From positions 1 to 64,000 of the forward strand of contig JBDUXZ010000011.1 of assembly GCA_039944855.1 (NCBI GenBank): 64,000 nt of DNA, written 5' to 3'. This DNA is from Rhodothermales bacterium (GTDB lineage: Bacteria; Bacteroidota; Rhodothermia; Rhodothermales; JANQRZ01). The translations under genes were made by a program, and so were the position numbers. The notes below the pieces were generated by a model. The model was not told the origin of the DNA. It did not search any database and saw only the letters and a program-made list of their open reading frames with translations. Positions 33,589 through 43,194 of this stretch are shown here, piece by piece (position 1 is the stretch's first letter; every line of letters starts with the position of its first letter).

Positions 33589-34857
33589 ATGGACCAGATG
33601 CTCGCCATCATCCTCGGCGGTGGCGCCGGGACGCGGCTGTTCCCCCTCACGAGCTACCGCGCGAAGCCCGCCGTCCCCCTCGCCGGGAAGTACCGCCTCG
33701 TCGACGTCCCCATCTCGAACTGCCTCAACTCCGGGCTCGACCGCATCTTCGTCCTCACCCAGTTCAACTCGGCCAGCCTCAACGGCCACATCGCCCGCGC
33801 CTACCGGTTCGACCGGTTCCGCAGCGGGTTCGTCACCGTGCTCGCCGCCGAGCAGACGCTCTCGTCGAAGCACTGGTACCAGGGCACGGCCGACGCCGTC
33901 CGCCAGTCGCTCCCCCACATCCATAGCTTCCCGCACGAGTACGTCGCCATCCTCTCGGGCGACCAGCTCTACAGCATGGACTACCGGCTCATGCTCGCCC
34001 ACCACCGCGAGCACGGGGCCGACATCACGATCGCGACGACACCCGTTCACGCCAACGACGCTCCCGGCTTCGGAATCCTGAAGACGGACGAGCACCACGC
34101 CATCACGGAGTTCCACGAGAAGCCGCCGCTCGACCAGCTCGACGGGAAGGAGAGCCCGGTCTCCGACGAGATGGAAGCGGCGGGCCGCGTCTACCTCGCC
34201 TCGATGGGCATCTACATCTTCAACTCGTCCGTCCTCAAGGAGATGCTCGACGCGGACCCCGACGACCACGACTTCGGCAAGGGGATCATCCCGCGCGCCA
34301 TCCGGGAGCGCCGCGTGCTCTCGTACCCGTTCGAGGCGTACTGGAGCGACATCGGCACGATCCGCTCGTTCTTCGACGCCAACCTCATGCTCGCCCAGCC
34401 AAAGCCCGACTTCAACCTCTACGACCCGGTGATGCCGCTCTACACGAACGCGCGGATGCTGGCCCCGGCGAAGGTCGAGAACTCCGCCGTGCGGAACGCG
34501 ATCATCAGCGAGGGCAGCGTGATCGTCGGCGCCGAGATCACCGACTGCGTCATCGGGCTCCGCTCGTTCGTCGGGCGCGGTTCGACCATCCGGCGGGCCG
34601 TGGTGATGGGCTCGGACTACTACCCGTGGCAGGAGACGCTGAACCGCGAGCCGGTACAGGGACCAAAACGGCCGGGCATCGGGACGAACACGTTCATCGA
34701 GAACGCCATCATCGACCGCAACGCGTCGGTGGGGAATGACTGCACGATCGCGAACCGCGAAGGGACGAGCGAGGGCGAGGGGCCAGGCTTCTACATCAGC
34801 GACGGCATCGTCGTGATCGAGAAGAACGCCGAGATCGCCGACGGCACGGTGATCTAG
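33589..34857 (+). CDS. glgC: Glucose-1-phosphate adenylyltransferase
   Basis: A 422-aa enzyme making ADP-glucose from glucose-1-phosphate and ATP, the committed step of bacterial glycogen synthesis. N-terminal nucleotidyl-transferase signature [20 protein letters not shown] (residues 9-28), [14 protein letters not shown], the Asp of [11 protein letters not shown] and Glu/Lys of ITEFHEKP. The C terminus is a left-handed beta-helix (about residues 285-420, [19 protein letters not shown]) used for allostery. The product feeds glycogen synthase (not in window) and GlgB (left edge). The debranching enzyme gene follows 120 bp downstream. Confidence 0.96.
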   Translation: MDQMLAIILGGGAGTRLFPLTSYRAKPAVPLAGKYRLVDVPISNCLNSGLDRIFVLTQFNSASLNGHIARAYRFDRFRSGFVTVLAAEQTLSSKHWYQGTADAVRQSLPHIHSFPHEYVAILSGDQLYSMDYRLMLAHHREHGADITIATTPVHANDAPGFGILKTDEHHAITEFHEKPPLDQLDGKESPVSDEMEAAGRVYLASMGIYIFNSSVLKEMLDADPDDHDFGKGIIPRAIRERRVLSYPFEAYWSDIGTIRSFFDANLMLAQPKPDFNLYDPVMPLYTNARMLAPAKVENSAVRNAIISEGSVIVGAEITDCVIGLRSFVGRGSTIRRAVVMGSDYYPWQETLNREPVQGPKRPGIGTNTFIENAIIDRNASVGNDCTIANREGTSEGEGPGFYISDGIVVIEKNAEIADGTVI

Positions 34858-34914
34858 GCTCGCTGCCGCGTTTGCGGGGCGATATCGGGCGGGCAGCGAG
34901 CGAACCTCGCCCCG
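34858..34914 (+). promoter_or_regulatory. Interleaved stems in the glgC-debranching enzyme spacer
   Basis: Two perfect stems overlap in an A-B-A'-B' order: GCTCGCTGCC (34858-34867) with GGCAGCGAGC (34892-34901), and CGGGGCGA (34875-34882) with TCGCCCCG (34907-34914). They can form either a pseudoknot or two mutually exclusive hairpins, as in attenuators. The structure begins directly after the glgC stop codon and ends 63 bp before the next start. Confidence 0.45.
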
Positions 34915-34977
34915 AGATCCTCGTGTAAACGAGCGTTCTCGCGAAACGCCGCCCCTCTCCCCCTCGCCCTCCCCTTC

Positions 34978-37287
34978 GTGCGCCGATCCCTCGTCCGCCT
35001 CCGCCCCCGGACCGACACCCTCTACACCAGCCGCGGCTTCCTCTCCCTCGCCACCGACCGCGACGGGTTCATCGACGACGGGAGCGAGCACGGGTTCTTC
35101 GCCCACGAGACGCGGATGCTCTCGCGCTACCGCTACCGCGTCGACGGCGAGGCGTTGACGCCCGTCGCGCTCTCGAATGTGGACCAGCACACGTGGCTCG
35201 GCCACTACATCCGCGAGGCGCCCGGCAATGAGCGCGGCGGCGGCGACCACGGCAGCGGGATGATGGACCCCGAGAGCGAGTACACCCTCGAACTCCAGCT
35301 CCACCGCCGCCTCGGCGCGAGTGTCGTCGAGCGGGCGACGATCACGAACTACACCCAGCAGCCGACCGCTTTCCGGCTCACGGTCGAGGTCGACGCCGAC
35401 TTCGCGGACCTGCAAGAGACCTCGGGCGAGCGGAAGCAGGAGGGGACGTGCGAGCGGACGTGGGACGCCGCCGCGCGCGCGCTCACGTTCGACTACCGCG
35501 CCGAGCACGCCTACGACCACCAGGGCGTCGCCGGCACGGCCTCGATCCACCGCCGCTTCGTCGTCCGCGTCAGCGAAGCGGACACGCCGCCGGTCTTCGC
35601 CGACGGCTGCCTCACGTTCGACGTCACGCTCGCGCCGGGTGCCGCGTGGCACGCCCGGCTCGACTGGCTCCCCTACGTCGAGGCGATGCCCGAGTGGGAC
35701 CTCGCCGCCGACGACCTCACCGACCCCGACGCGGCCCTCGCCGAGCGGGACCGGCGCGACGGGCTTTTCTTCGCCGAAGCGACGACGTTCGAGACGGCCG
35801 AGAGCGCGACGCTCGCCCCCGTCGTCACCGCCGCACTCGACCGAGCGCGGAGCGACCTCGCCGCGCTCCGCCTCTACGACCTCGACCGGGGCGAGCGGGC
35901 GTGGACGCTCGCCGCCGGCCTCCCGATCTACCTCGCCCTCTTCGGGCGCGACGCGCTCACCGCCGCGTGGCAGGGCGGCCTCCTCGGGCCCGAGATGCTC
36001 ACCGGCACGCTCCCCGCCCTCGCCCACTTCCAGGGCACCGAGGACGTGCCGTGGCGCGACGAGCGGCCCGGCCGGATGCCGCACGAGGCCCACACCGGCC
36101 CGCTCGCCCGGCTCCGCTTCAACCCCTTCGGCCGCTACTACGGCTCGATGACGACGAGCGCGTTCTACCCCGTCGCCGCCGCTGAGCTGTGGCACTGGAC
36201 CGGCGACCGCGACCTCGCCTTCCGCGACCTCGGCCCCACGCTCGACGCCTTCGCCTGGCTCGACGCCCACGGCGACCGCGACGGCGACGGGTTCTACGAG
36301 TACCTCACGCGCTCCGAGCAGGGCACGAAGCACCAGGGCTGGAAGGACTCGCCCGACGCGATTGTCGGCGCCGACGGCCGTCTCATCGAGCCGCCGATCG
36401 CGACGTGCGAGGAGCAGGCGTTCGTCTACCAGGCCAAGTTCGCCTACGCCGAGACCCTCTGGCAGCTCGGCAAGCGCGACGACGCCGAGCGGCTCTTCGG
36501 CGAAGCCCGAGACCTCAAAGAGCGGTTCAACGACGCGTTCTGGCTGGAGGACGAGGGGACCTACGCGATCGGGCTCGACGCCGACAAGCGCCCGATCCGC
36601 GCCATCACGTCGAACCCCGGCCACTGCCTCGCCACCGGCATCGTCCCCGCCGAGCGCGCCGAGCGCGTGGCCGAGCGCCTCTTCCAGCCTGACCTGTGGA
36701 GCGGCTGGGGCATCCGCACGCTCTCGACGGAGAACCCGGCGTACAACCCGTACAGCTACCACCGCGGGAGCGTGTGGCCCGTCGAGCACGGGACGTTCGC
36801 GCTCGCGCTCATGCGCTACGGGCTGTGGGATCGGCTCCATCAGCTCTGCCGCGCGCAGTTCGAGGCCGCCGCCCTCTTCGACCACGTCCGCCTCCCGGAA
36901 GTGTTCAGCGGCCACGCGCGGACGGACGCGCAGCCGTTCCCCGCGTTCTACCCGCAGGCGAACAGCCCACAGGCGTGGAGCGCGAGCGCCGTGTTCACGT
37001 TCGTGCAAGCCCTCCTCGGGATCTACCCTTACGCCCCGCTCCACCTCCTCGTCGTCGACCCACACCTCCCGGAGTGGCTGCCCGAGCTGACCGTGCGCGG
37101 CCTCCGCGTCGGCCCGGCGACAGCGACGATCCGGTTCTTCCGCAAGGACGATGGATCGAGCAGCTACCACGTCGAGCATGTCGAGGGCCCGCTCCACGTC
37201 GTCCGGCAGCCCAGCCCGTGGTCGCTCACGGCGACGACGGGCGAGCGGATCGCGGACGCCCTCGCCAGTCTGCTCCCCGGCAAGTAG
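34978..37287 (+). CDS. Glycogen debranching enzyme (amylo-alpha-1,6-glucosidase family)
   Basis: A 769-aa enzyme with the layout of bacterial GDE proteins: an N-terminal beta domain (about residues 15-260, LYTSRGFLSLATDRDGFIDD) and an (alpha/alpha)6 barrel (about 290-740) of the GDE_C/GH133-like type. Typical catalytic-region blocks are LPIYLALFGRDALTAAWQG, LTRSEQGTKHQGWKDS and YNPYSYHRGSVWPVEHG. It should remove alpha-1,6 branches during glycogen breakdown. The frame begins with GTG 34978 directly after a C/T-rich leader. It is transcribed with or shortly after glgC. Confidence 0.9.
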   Translation: MRRSLVRLRPRTDTLYTSRGFLSLATDRDGFIDDGSEHGFFAHETRMLSRYRYRVDGEALTPVALSNVDQHTWLGHYIREAPGNERGGGDHGSGMMDPESEYTLELQLHRRLGASVVERATITNYTQQPTAFRLTVEVDADFADLQETSGERKQEGTCERTWDAAARALTFDYRAEHAYDHQGVAGTASIHRRFVVRVSEADTPPVFADGCLTFDVTLAPGAAWHARLDWLPYVEAMPEWDLAADDLTDPDAALAERDRRDGLFFAEATTFETAESATLAPVVTAALDRARSDLAALRLYDLDRGERAWTLAAGLPIYLALFGRDALTAAWQGGLLGPEMLTGTLPALAHFQGTEDVPWRDERPGRMPHEAHTGPLARLRFNPFGRYYGSMTTSAFYPVAAAELWHWTGDRDLAFRDLGPTLDAFAWLDAHGDRDGDGFYEYLTRSEQGTKHQGWKDSPDAIVGADGRLIEPPIATCEEQAFVYQAKFAYAETLWQLGKRDDAERLFGEARDLKERFNDAFWLEDEGTYAIGLDADKRPIRAITSNPGHCLATGIVPAERAERVAERLFQPDLWSGWGIRTLSTENPAYNPYSYHRGSVWPVEHGTFALALMRYGLWDRLHQLCRAQFEAAALFDHVRLPEVFSGHARTDAQPFPAFYPQANSPQAWSASAVFTFVQALLGIYPYAPLHLLVVDPHLPEWLPELTVRGLRVGPATATIRFFRKDDGSSSYHVEHVEGPLHVVRQPSPWSLTATTGERIADALASLLPGK

Positions 37288-37302
37288 GGCTCACGCCCGT
37301 CG

Positions 37303-38415
37303 TCACGCCCCGTCGCTCATCCACTCCTCCGGTGCGGCGAGCGTGATGCGGCACCCGTCGCCCGGCGCGGACTCAATCGCGAGGCTGCCGCCGACGAGTT
37401 CGAGCCGTTGCCGCACGCTGTAGAGCCCGAAGCCGGCTGGCCCTTCGTCCTCGCTGGACTCCGCCGCCGCGGGGTCGAACCCACAGCCGTCGTCCTCCAC
37501 GACGAAGACCGCACCGCCGTCGCACGACTCCAGCCGGAGCCGCGCCGCGTCCACCCCGGCGTGCTTCACGACGTTGAACAGGAGCTCGCGGATGATCTGC
37601 ACGACGAGGATCCGCAGCTCCCGCGACGGGATCCGGCACGGGCACGCGGCCGTCACCTCGATCGTCATCCCGTACATCCCGCCCATGTGCTCGGCGAGCC
37701 AGCGGAGCGCGACGGCCATGTCCTCCCGGTCGAGCACGGGCGGCGTGAGTTCGACGGCGAGGTGGCGCGTGACGTCGATGGCCTGGTCGAGGATGTCCTC
37801 GGCGTCGGTGAGGCGTTTGTGCGTGGCTTCGGGGCTGACGGCGGGCGCGTGCAGCAGCCGCAGCGCGAGCTTCACGCCGAAGAGCATCTGCTGGACGTTG
37901 TCGTGGAGGAGGTCGGCGACGCGGCGGCGCTCGGCCTGCTCGGCGAGGGTGAGGGCCGAGGCGAGGGCGCGGACCTCGCGGTTCTTCGCTTCGAGCGCGG
38001 CGGCGTGCTCGGCGAGCGCCCGCTGCTGCGCATCGAGGGCCCGCCGGAGTGCCGCTTTCTCGACGGCGTTCGCGATCGCGCGCTCCAGCCCCTCCTCCGT
38101 CAGCCGCCCCTTCGTGAGGTAGTCGTGCGCGCCCCCCCGCATCGCCTCCACGATGATCTCCGGCGTCTCCATCCCCGTCAGCATCACGACGGGCACGTGG
38201 CGCTCGACGAACGCGGGCAGTAGGTCGACGCCGGCGGCGTCGGGGAGCCGGTAATCGAGGAGGACGAGGTCGGGCTCGTCGGCGCCGAGCAGGGCGCGAG
38301 CCTCGCGCGCCGTGGCCGCCTCCCGGACGTGGTAGTGCCGAGCCAGCAGGGTCCGGACGAGCGCACGGTCCGCTTTGCTGTCGTCCACGAGGAGCAGGTC
38401 GAGGGGGTCAGTCAT
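37303..38415 (-). CDS. Receiver-domain sensor histidine kinase (HisKA_3 type)
   Basis: A 370-aa soluble kinase. Residues 5-120 are a response-regulator receiver domain (phospho-acceptor Asp54 in VLLDYRLPD, Lys102 in YLTKG). A coiled coil (about 125-160) leads to the NarX-type dimerisation domain with phospho-His171 in LLHDNVQQMLFG, then a HATPase_c domain (FNVVKHAG, DDGCGFDP, GFGLYSVRQRLELVGG). No membrane segments or other sensor domain are present, so it probably takes phosphate from another kinase and passes it to a NarL/LuxR-type regulator not encoded nearby. It converges with the debranching gene (15 bp). Confidence 0.92.
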   Translation of the reverse strand: MTDPLDLLLVDDSKADRALVRTLLARHYHVREAATAREARALLGADEPDLVLLDYRLPDAAGVDLLPAFVERHVPVVMLTGMETPEIIVEAMRGGAHDYLTKGRLTEEGLERAIANAVEKAALRRALDAQQRALAEHAAALEAKNREVRALASALTLAEQAERRRVADLLHDNVQQMLFGVKLALRLLHAPAVSPEATHKRLTDAEDILDQAIDVTRHLAVELTPPVLDREDMAVALRWLAEHMGGMYGMTIEVTAACPCRIPSRELRILVVQIIRELLFNVVKHAGVDAARLRLESCDGGAVFVVEDDGCGFDPAAAESSEDEGPAGFGLYSVRQRLELVGGSLAIESAPGDGCRITLAAPEEWMSDGA

Positions 38416-38552
38416 GGGAGGCCGTTCGGCCCTCGCGGACCTCAAGGGATCGGACGCGAGGCGATGCGCCGGGGGGCCGGGGAGTCGTGGGTGCATGGGC
38501 GGAGGCAGGACCGCTCGTCGTCGGGGAGCTGCGTGGGCGGCCACAAAGGTAA

Positions 38553-38560
38553 TACTTTCG
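38553..38560 (+). promoter_or_regulatory. TAnnTTYG promoter motif
   Basis: TACTTTCG, 102 bp upstream of the ATG at 38662, in the divergent spacer after the histidine kinase start. Confidence 0.3.
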
Positions 38561-38661
38561 ACCTCCCAACGCCTTCCCCCACCGACCTGACTGCGCGTTG
38601 GCATGCCGACGCTTCACAGCTTATCCTCTCCTCACCCTCCCACCACGACATCCCCGACTTC

Positions 38662-39009
38662 ATGGCCAAACTCATCCCCGGTTCCTTCTCCGTGGACCAC
38701 CTCGGCATCTACCCCGGCTTCGTGCAGTCCCTCGGCGATCAGGGCTTCGACGGCCCCGTCCATCCGCTCTTCACCTTCGACGTGGCTCAGGTGATCGCCG
38801 CCGATTGGTGCGAGTTCGAGGGGATGCCGGACGAGCCCCCTGCCCAAGCCTATTACGAGTCCGACGACGACGCCTTCCACCTCTACGAGCCGGCCACGAA
38901 CGAGTGGCACGTCCTCAACGGGGAGACCTACGGCCCCGCGAAGCTCTACGCGATGGGGCGCGACCTGTGGACGTGGCGCCGCACGTCGCGCCGCACCAGC
39001 GCTCCGTAG
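38662..39009 (+). CDS. Hypothetical soluble protein
   Basis: A 115-aa acidic protein with no signal peptide or membrane helix. Sequence blocks include MAKLIPGSFSVDHLGIYPGF, HPLFTFDVAQVIAADWCEFE and YESDDDAFHLYEPATNEWHV, followed by a basic C-terminal tail (WRRTSRRTSAP). No family recognised. A C/T-rich leader precedes ATG 38662. Composition is like that of real genes here. Confidence 0.6.
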   Translation: MAKLIPGSFSVDHLGIYPGFVQSLGDQGFDGPVHPLFTFDVAQVIAADWCEFEGMPDEPPAQAYYESDDDAFHLYEPATNEWHVLNGETYGPAKLYAMGRDLWTWRRTSRRTSAP

Positions 39010-39199
39010 GAGCCCGGCGCTCGGCGAGGCTGAGGAATCCGGCGCGGGAGCGCGCCCCGAGGCCCTCGACGCCACGCCTGCTCCCCGCGTCGATCGCGTG
39101 CTCCGCATGACGTAAAGATGCGAATACGACATGCCCGATTAGATTTTGCCGGCTTGAGCGAGAGCAGCGTGGGTGCTCCCTCGACTGAGCGGAGTCCGG
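39010..39199. other. Short region without a supportable gene
   Basis: About 190 bp between convergent genes; I see only a small GCGCGGGAGCGCGCC hairpin near 39043 and no coding sequence. Confidence 0.4.
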
Positions 39200-39367
39200 C
39201 TACGCCCCCCGCCGCGTGGCTCCCCACACGCTCAGCACGGGCAGCGTCGTCATCTGCACAACGAGCGAGAGGCCGACGGTGTGACCGAGCACGATGAGCA
39301 CGCCGTCGAGGACGAAGCCCCACAGCGCGATGCGCTTCAGCGGGGGCGATGCGTAGCCGCGGAGCAT
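39200..39367 (-). CDS. Small membrane protein, last gene of the copper operon (55 aa)
   Basis: A 55-aa protein beginning MLRGYASPPLKRIALWG, then two hydrophobic stretches (about residues 13-28 and 29-49) interrupted by LGHTVGLSL, and ending WGATRRGA. It begins 4 bp after the stop codon of the cupredoxin gene, so it is almost surely co-transcribed with the Cus operon. The positive-outside-loop pattern suggests one or two membrane passes. No family recognised. Confidence 0.6.
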   Translation of the reverse strand: MLRGYASPPLKRIALWGFVLDGVLIVLGHTVGLSLVVQMTTLPVLSVWGATRRGA

Positions 39368-39371
39368 CGGG

Positions 39372-39815
39372 TTAGGACTTGATCATGAGCGAGCCGCGCT
39401 GCATGTCCATCCCGCAGACGAACTCGAAGTCGCCGCTCTCGGTCGGCGTGAACTCGACGGCGACGGGCTCGTCGAGCGGGAGGTCCGTCGTCGGCACGTC
39501 GAAAGCGGGGATCGTCACCTGCGACGAGCACTCGGACTCGACCGTGCGCGTGAAGACGATCCGGGCGGGAACGCCCGCTTCGAGAGCGATCTCGCGGGGG
39601 ACGTACCCCATCCGCCCGGCTTCGATCTCGACGACCTGCACGCCGTCGACAATCTGGGGTTCGGCAGGGCCGTCGTCGTCGGCCATCTCGTGATCGTGCA
39701 TCGTCGCGTTCTCGCCGGTAGGCGGCGCGCCCTGCATCGCACCGTCGTCGGCGTCACCGCACGCGGCGAGGGCGAGGAGGAGGGCGAGGAGCGGGAAGAG
39801 TTTGAGCGTGGTCAT
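39372..39815 (-). CDS. Cupredoxin-domain lipoprotein
   Basis: A 147-aa predicted lipoprotein (lipobox LALAAC). After a His/Met/Asp-rich linker (MHDHEMADDDG) comes a cupredoxin-like domain (about residues 60-147). Candidate metal ligands are Cys in VESECSSQVTIP and Cys/Met in FVCGMDMQRG. Similar cupredoxins accompany CusA/CzcA pumps and copper ATPases and probably hold or deliver periplasmic copper. It is sixth in the minus-strand resistance operon, after cusA. Confidence 0.85.
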   Translation of the reverse strand: MTTLKLFPLLALLLALAACGDADDGAMQGAPPTGENATMHDHEMADDDGPAEPQIVDGVQVVEIEAGRMGYVPREIALEAGVPARIVFTRTVESECSSQVTIPAFDVPTTDLPLDEPVAVEFTPTESGDFEFVCGMDMQRGSLMIKS

Positions 39816-39853
39816 GGGTCTGTGGCGTTGGGTTGGTGTTGGTCAGGGGCAGC

Positions 39854-39881
39854 GTAGGAGCGACCGGCCGGTCGCCCGTAC
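39854..39881. repeat. GTAGGAGCGACCGG...CCGGTCGCCCGTAC palindrome
   Basis: A near-perfect 28-bp palindrome in the 70-bp spacer between cusA and the cupredoxin gene. Its core GCGACCGGCCGGTCGC resembles the hairpin at 4587. It could act as an intra-operon processing or attenuation signal, but its recurrence suggests a dispersed repeat. Confidence 0.55.
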
Positions 39882-39885
39882 AGGG

Positions 39886-42800
39886 TTAGCGCGAAGGGTG
39901 CGCGGCGGCATCGGGGGCGAGGGGCTCGAATGCGAGGTCGGCCGACTGCCCGTCGCCGGGCGGGGTCGTGCGGAGTTCGTGGCGGAGCCGGCGGCCCTGC
40001 ACGACGACGTAGAGCGCGGGGATCATGATGAGCGTGTGGACCGTGCTCGTGACGAGCCCTCCCACCATCGGCGTGGCGATCCGCTGCATTACCTCGGCCC
40101 CCGTGCCCGTCCCGATCATGATGGGGACGAGGCCGATGATCGTCGTAAAGACGGTCATCAGCTTTGGGCGGACGCGGTCGACGGCGCCCTCTTCGAGCGC
40201 TTCCTTCAGCCGCGGCACCGACGTCAGCCGGCCGTCGCGGCGGTAGCGCTTCACGGCTTCGTCGAGGTAGACGTGCATCACCACGCCCGTCTCCGCCGCG
40301 AGCCCCGCGACCGCGATCAGCCCGACGCCGACGGCGATCGAGAAGTTGTACCCGAGCGCGAGCATCAGCCAGATCGCGCCCACGACGGCGAACGGGAGCG
40401 GGATCATCAACAGGAGGGCCTCGGTCGCGCTGCGGAAGTGGAGGAAGAGGAGGAGGAAGATGATCGCGAGCGTGATGGGGACGAGCACGGCGAGCCGCTC
40501 GTTGGCGCGCTCGAGGTATTCGAACTGCCCGCTCCACTTCAGCGCATAGCCCGGTGGAAGCGTCACAGACTCGGCGACGACCTCGCGCGCACGCTGCACG
40601 TAGCTCCCCACGTCGGCCTCGTCGGTGAGGTCGATGAATACCCACGCGTTCGGGCGGGCGTTCTCGCTCTTCACCATCGGCGGGCCGGCGACGTACGAGA
40701 AGTCGGCGAGCTGACCGAGCGGGACGTTGGCGCCGTTCGGCGTCGGGACGAGGACTTGGCGGAGCGCGGGGAGGTCGTCGCGGAGAGCGCGGGGGTAGCG
40801 GACGTTGACGGGGTAGCGCTCCAGCCCCTCGACGGTCGTCGTCACGTTCATCCCGCCGACGGCGGCCGAGATCACGTCCTGCACGTCGCCGCTCGTGAGG
40901 CCGTAGCGGGCGGCGGCGCGGCGGTCCACGTCGATGTCGAGGAAGCTCCCGCCCATCACGCGCTCGGCATACGCGCTCCGCGTGCCGGGGAGGTCTTTGA
41001 CGGCCGCCTCGACCTCGCGTCCGAGCCGTTCGAGCACGGCCAGATCCGGCCCGGCGATCTTCACCCCGACCGGCGTCTTGATCCCCGTCGCGAGCATGTC
41101 GATCCGCGTCTTGATCGGCATCGTCCATGCGTTCGTGAGGCCGGGGAAGTTGATCGCCCGATCCATCTCTGCGGTCAGCGACTGCCGCGTCACGCCGTCG
41201 CGCCACTCGCTCTCGGGCTTGAGGATGACGGTGGTCTCGATCATCGAGAGCGGGGCCGGGTCGGTGGCCGTCTCGGCGCGGCCGATCTTGCCGAAGACGC
41301 GCTCGACCTCGGGGAAGCTCGCGATGATGCGGTCGGTGCGCTGGAGCAACTCTTTAGCCCCCTGCGGCGAGATGCCGGGCAGCGTCGTCGGCATGTAGAG
41401 GAGGTCGCCCTCCCACAGCGGCGGCATGAACTCGCTGCCGATCTGCGGGAACGGGACGAGGACGTCACCAAACACGAGGCGCTGCACGGGGAGCACGGTT
41501 AGAAACAGGAGGCTGAACCCGACGACGAGCACGGCGACGGGCCGGCGGAGCGTGCCCCGGATGAGCGGGCGGTAGGCGCGGAGGAAGAACCGGGCCACCG
41601 GGTTCTGCTGCTCGCTGCGGATCTTCCCCTTGACGAAGACGGCCATCAGCGCGGGCACGAGCGTCACGGCGAGGAAGGCCGCCGCTGCCATCGCGAACGT
41701 CTTCGTCAGCGCGAGCGGACGGAACATCCGGCCCTCGACCTGTTCGAGCGTGAAGACCGGCAGGAAGCTGACGGTGACGATGAGGAGCGAGAAGAAGAGC
41801 GACGGCCCGACCTCCTTCGCCGCCTCAATCACGGCGTGCAGCCGCTCCGATTCGGTGAGTTCGGGCGGCGGCCCGTCGCCCGTCGCCTTCGCCGCGCGCG
41901 CCCGCTCGATGTGTTTGTGCGCGTTCTCGACCATCACGAGGCTCGCGTCCACCATCACCCCGATCGCGATCGCGATCCCGCCGAGACTCATGATGTTGGC
42001 GTTGATGCCAAGCAGGTACATCACCCCGAGCGAGATCAGAATGCCGACCGGCACCGTCACGACGGCGACGAACGCGCTGCGAACGTGGAGGAGGAACACG
42101 AAGACGATGAGCGCGACGACGAGCAGCTCCTCCCAGATCCGCGTCGTGAGCGTGTCGACGGCGCGGCCGATGAGCGCGCTCCGGTCGTACTCGGCGACGA
42201 CTTCGACGCCCGGCGGCAGCCCGGACTCCAACTCCACGAGCCGCGCCTTCACCCGATCAATCGTCGCCTGCGCGTTCTCGCCGTAGCGCATCACCACGAT
42301 CCCGCCGACGACCTCGCCCTCGCCATTCACGTCCGCAATGCCCCGCCGGATCTCCGGCCCGAGCTGGACCGTCGCCACGTCGCCGACGGTGACGGGCGTC
42401 CCGCCCTCGGCCTTGACGACGACCTCGCGGATGTCCTCGACGCCCTGCAAATACCCCTTCCCGCGCACGATGAACTCGCGCTCGCCGAGTTCAAGCAGTC
42501 GCCCGCCAACGTCGCGGTTCGACCGTTTCAGCGCCTCGCCGACGCGCCCGATCGGGACGCCGTACGCGGCGAGCTTCTGCGGGTCCACGACGACCTGGTA
42601 CTGCTTCTGGAACCCGCCGACGGTGGCGACTTCGCTCACGCCGTCGACGGCCTGCAGTTCGTACTTGAGGTAGAAGTCCTGCACGCTGCGGAGCTGGGCG
42701 AGGTCGTAGGTGCCCGTCGTGTCGCGGAGCGAATACTGGTAGACCCACCCGACCCCCGTCGCATCCGGCCCGAGCGCGGGGCTCGCGCCCTCGGGCAGCC

Positions 42801-43158
42801 GGTCCTGGATCTGCGAGAGGTATTCGAGCACGCGGCTCCGCGCCCAGTACATGTCGGTCCCATCCTCGAAGATGACGTAGACGAAGCTCGTCCCGAACAT
42901 CGAGTAACCGCGGACGGTCTTGGCGAACGGCACCGAGAGCAGCGCCGACGTGAGCGGGTACGTCACCTGCTCCTCGACGATCTGCGGCCCCTGCCCGGGG
43001 TACTCCGTCCGCACGATGACCTGCACGTCGGAGAGGTCGGGGATCGCGTCGATCGGCGTGTTGAGCGTCGCCCACGCGCCGAGCGCCGCCACCACGAGGG
43101 TGACGATGCCGACGAGCAGGCGGTTGCGGGCGCTCCAGTCGATGAGGCGTTCGAGCAT
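39886..43158 (-). CDS. cusA: CusA/CzcA-family heavy-metal RND efflux pump
   Basis: A 1090-aa inner-membrane RND pump with 12 transmembrane helices and two large periplasmic loops. The TM4 motif GVMVDASLVMVENAHKHIE is of the monovalent-cation (Cu+/Ag+, CusA) type rather than the Asp-Gly-Glu motif of zinc/cobalt CzcA. Other family blocks: EEQVTYPLTSALLSVP, YSMFGTSFVYVIFEDGTD, GWVYQYSLRD, PMKTRIDMLATGIKTPVG-like PIKTRIDMLATGIKTPVG. With the adjacent CusB and TolC it should form a tripartite pump exporting copper or silver from the periplasm. Specificity is inferred from the motif. Confidence 0.93.
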   Translation of the reverse strand: MLERLIDWSARNRLLVGIVTLVVAALGAWATLNTPIDAIPDLSDVQVIVRTEYPGQGPQIVEEQVTYPLTSALLSVPFAKTVRGYSMFGTSFVYVIFEDGTDMYWARSRVLEYLSQIQDRLPEGASPALGPDATGVGWVYQYSLRDTTGTYDLAQLRSVQDFYLKYELQAVDGVSEVATVGGFQKQYQVVVDPQKLAAYGVPIGRVGEALKRSNRDVGGRLLELGEREFIVRGKGYLQGVEDIREVVVKAEGGTPVTVGDVATVQLGPEIRRGIADVNGEGEVVGGIVVMRYGENAQATIDRVKARLVELESGLPPGVEVVAEYDRSALIGRAVDTLTTRIWEELLVVALIVFVFLLHVRSAFVAVVTVPVGILISLGVMYLLGINANIMSLGGIAIAIGVMVDASLVMVENAHKHIERARAAKATGDGPPPELTESERLHAVIEAAKEVGPSLFFSLLIVTVSFLPVFTLEQVEGRMFRPLALTKTFAMAAAAFLAVTLVPALMAVFVKGKIRSEQQNPVARFFLRAYRPLIRGTLRRPVAVLVVGFSLLFLTVLPVQRLVFGDVLVPFPQIGSEFMPPLWEGDLLYMPTTLPGISPQGAKELLQRTDRIIASFPEVERVFGKIGRAETATDPAPLSMIETTVILKPESEWRDGVTRQSLTAEMDRAINFPGLTNAWTMPIKTRIDMLATGIKTPVGVKIAGPDLAVLERLGREVEAAVKDLPGTRSAYAERVMGGSFLDIDVDRRAAARYGLTSGDVQDVISAAVGGMNVTTTVEGLERYPVNVRYPRALRDDLPALRQVLVPTPNGANVPLGQLADFSYVAGPPMVKSENARPNAWVFIDLTDEADVGSYVQRAREVVAESVTLPPGYALKWSGQFEYLERANERLAVLVPITLAIIFLLLFLHFRSATEALLLMIPLPFAVVGAIWLMLALGYNFSIAVGVGLIAVAGLAAETGVVMHVYLDEAVKRYRRDGRLTSVPRLKEALEEGAVDRVRPKLMTVFTTIIGLVPIMIGTGTGAEVMQRIATPMVGGLVTSTVHTLIMIPALYVVVQGRRLRHELRTTPPGDGQSADLAFEPLAPDAAAHPSR

Positions 43159-43194
43159 GGGTGTGGTCCGTTGTCCGTTGTCCGTGGTCACTCG

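Noticed and set aside
33364-37197. A 1277-codon open frame on the minus strand
   Set aside because: It lies antisense to glgC and the debranching enzyme, both with clear catalytic motifs; the minus-strand translation is low-complexity.
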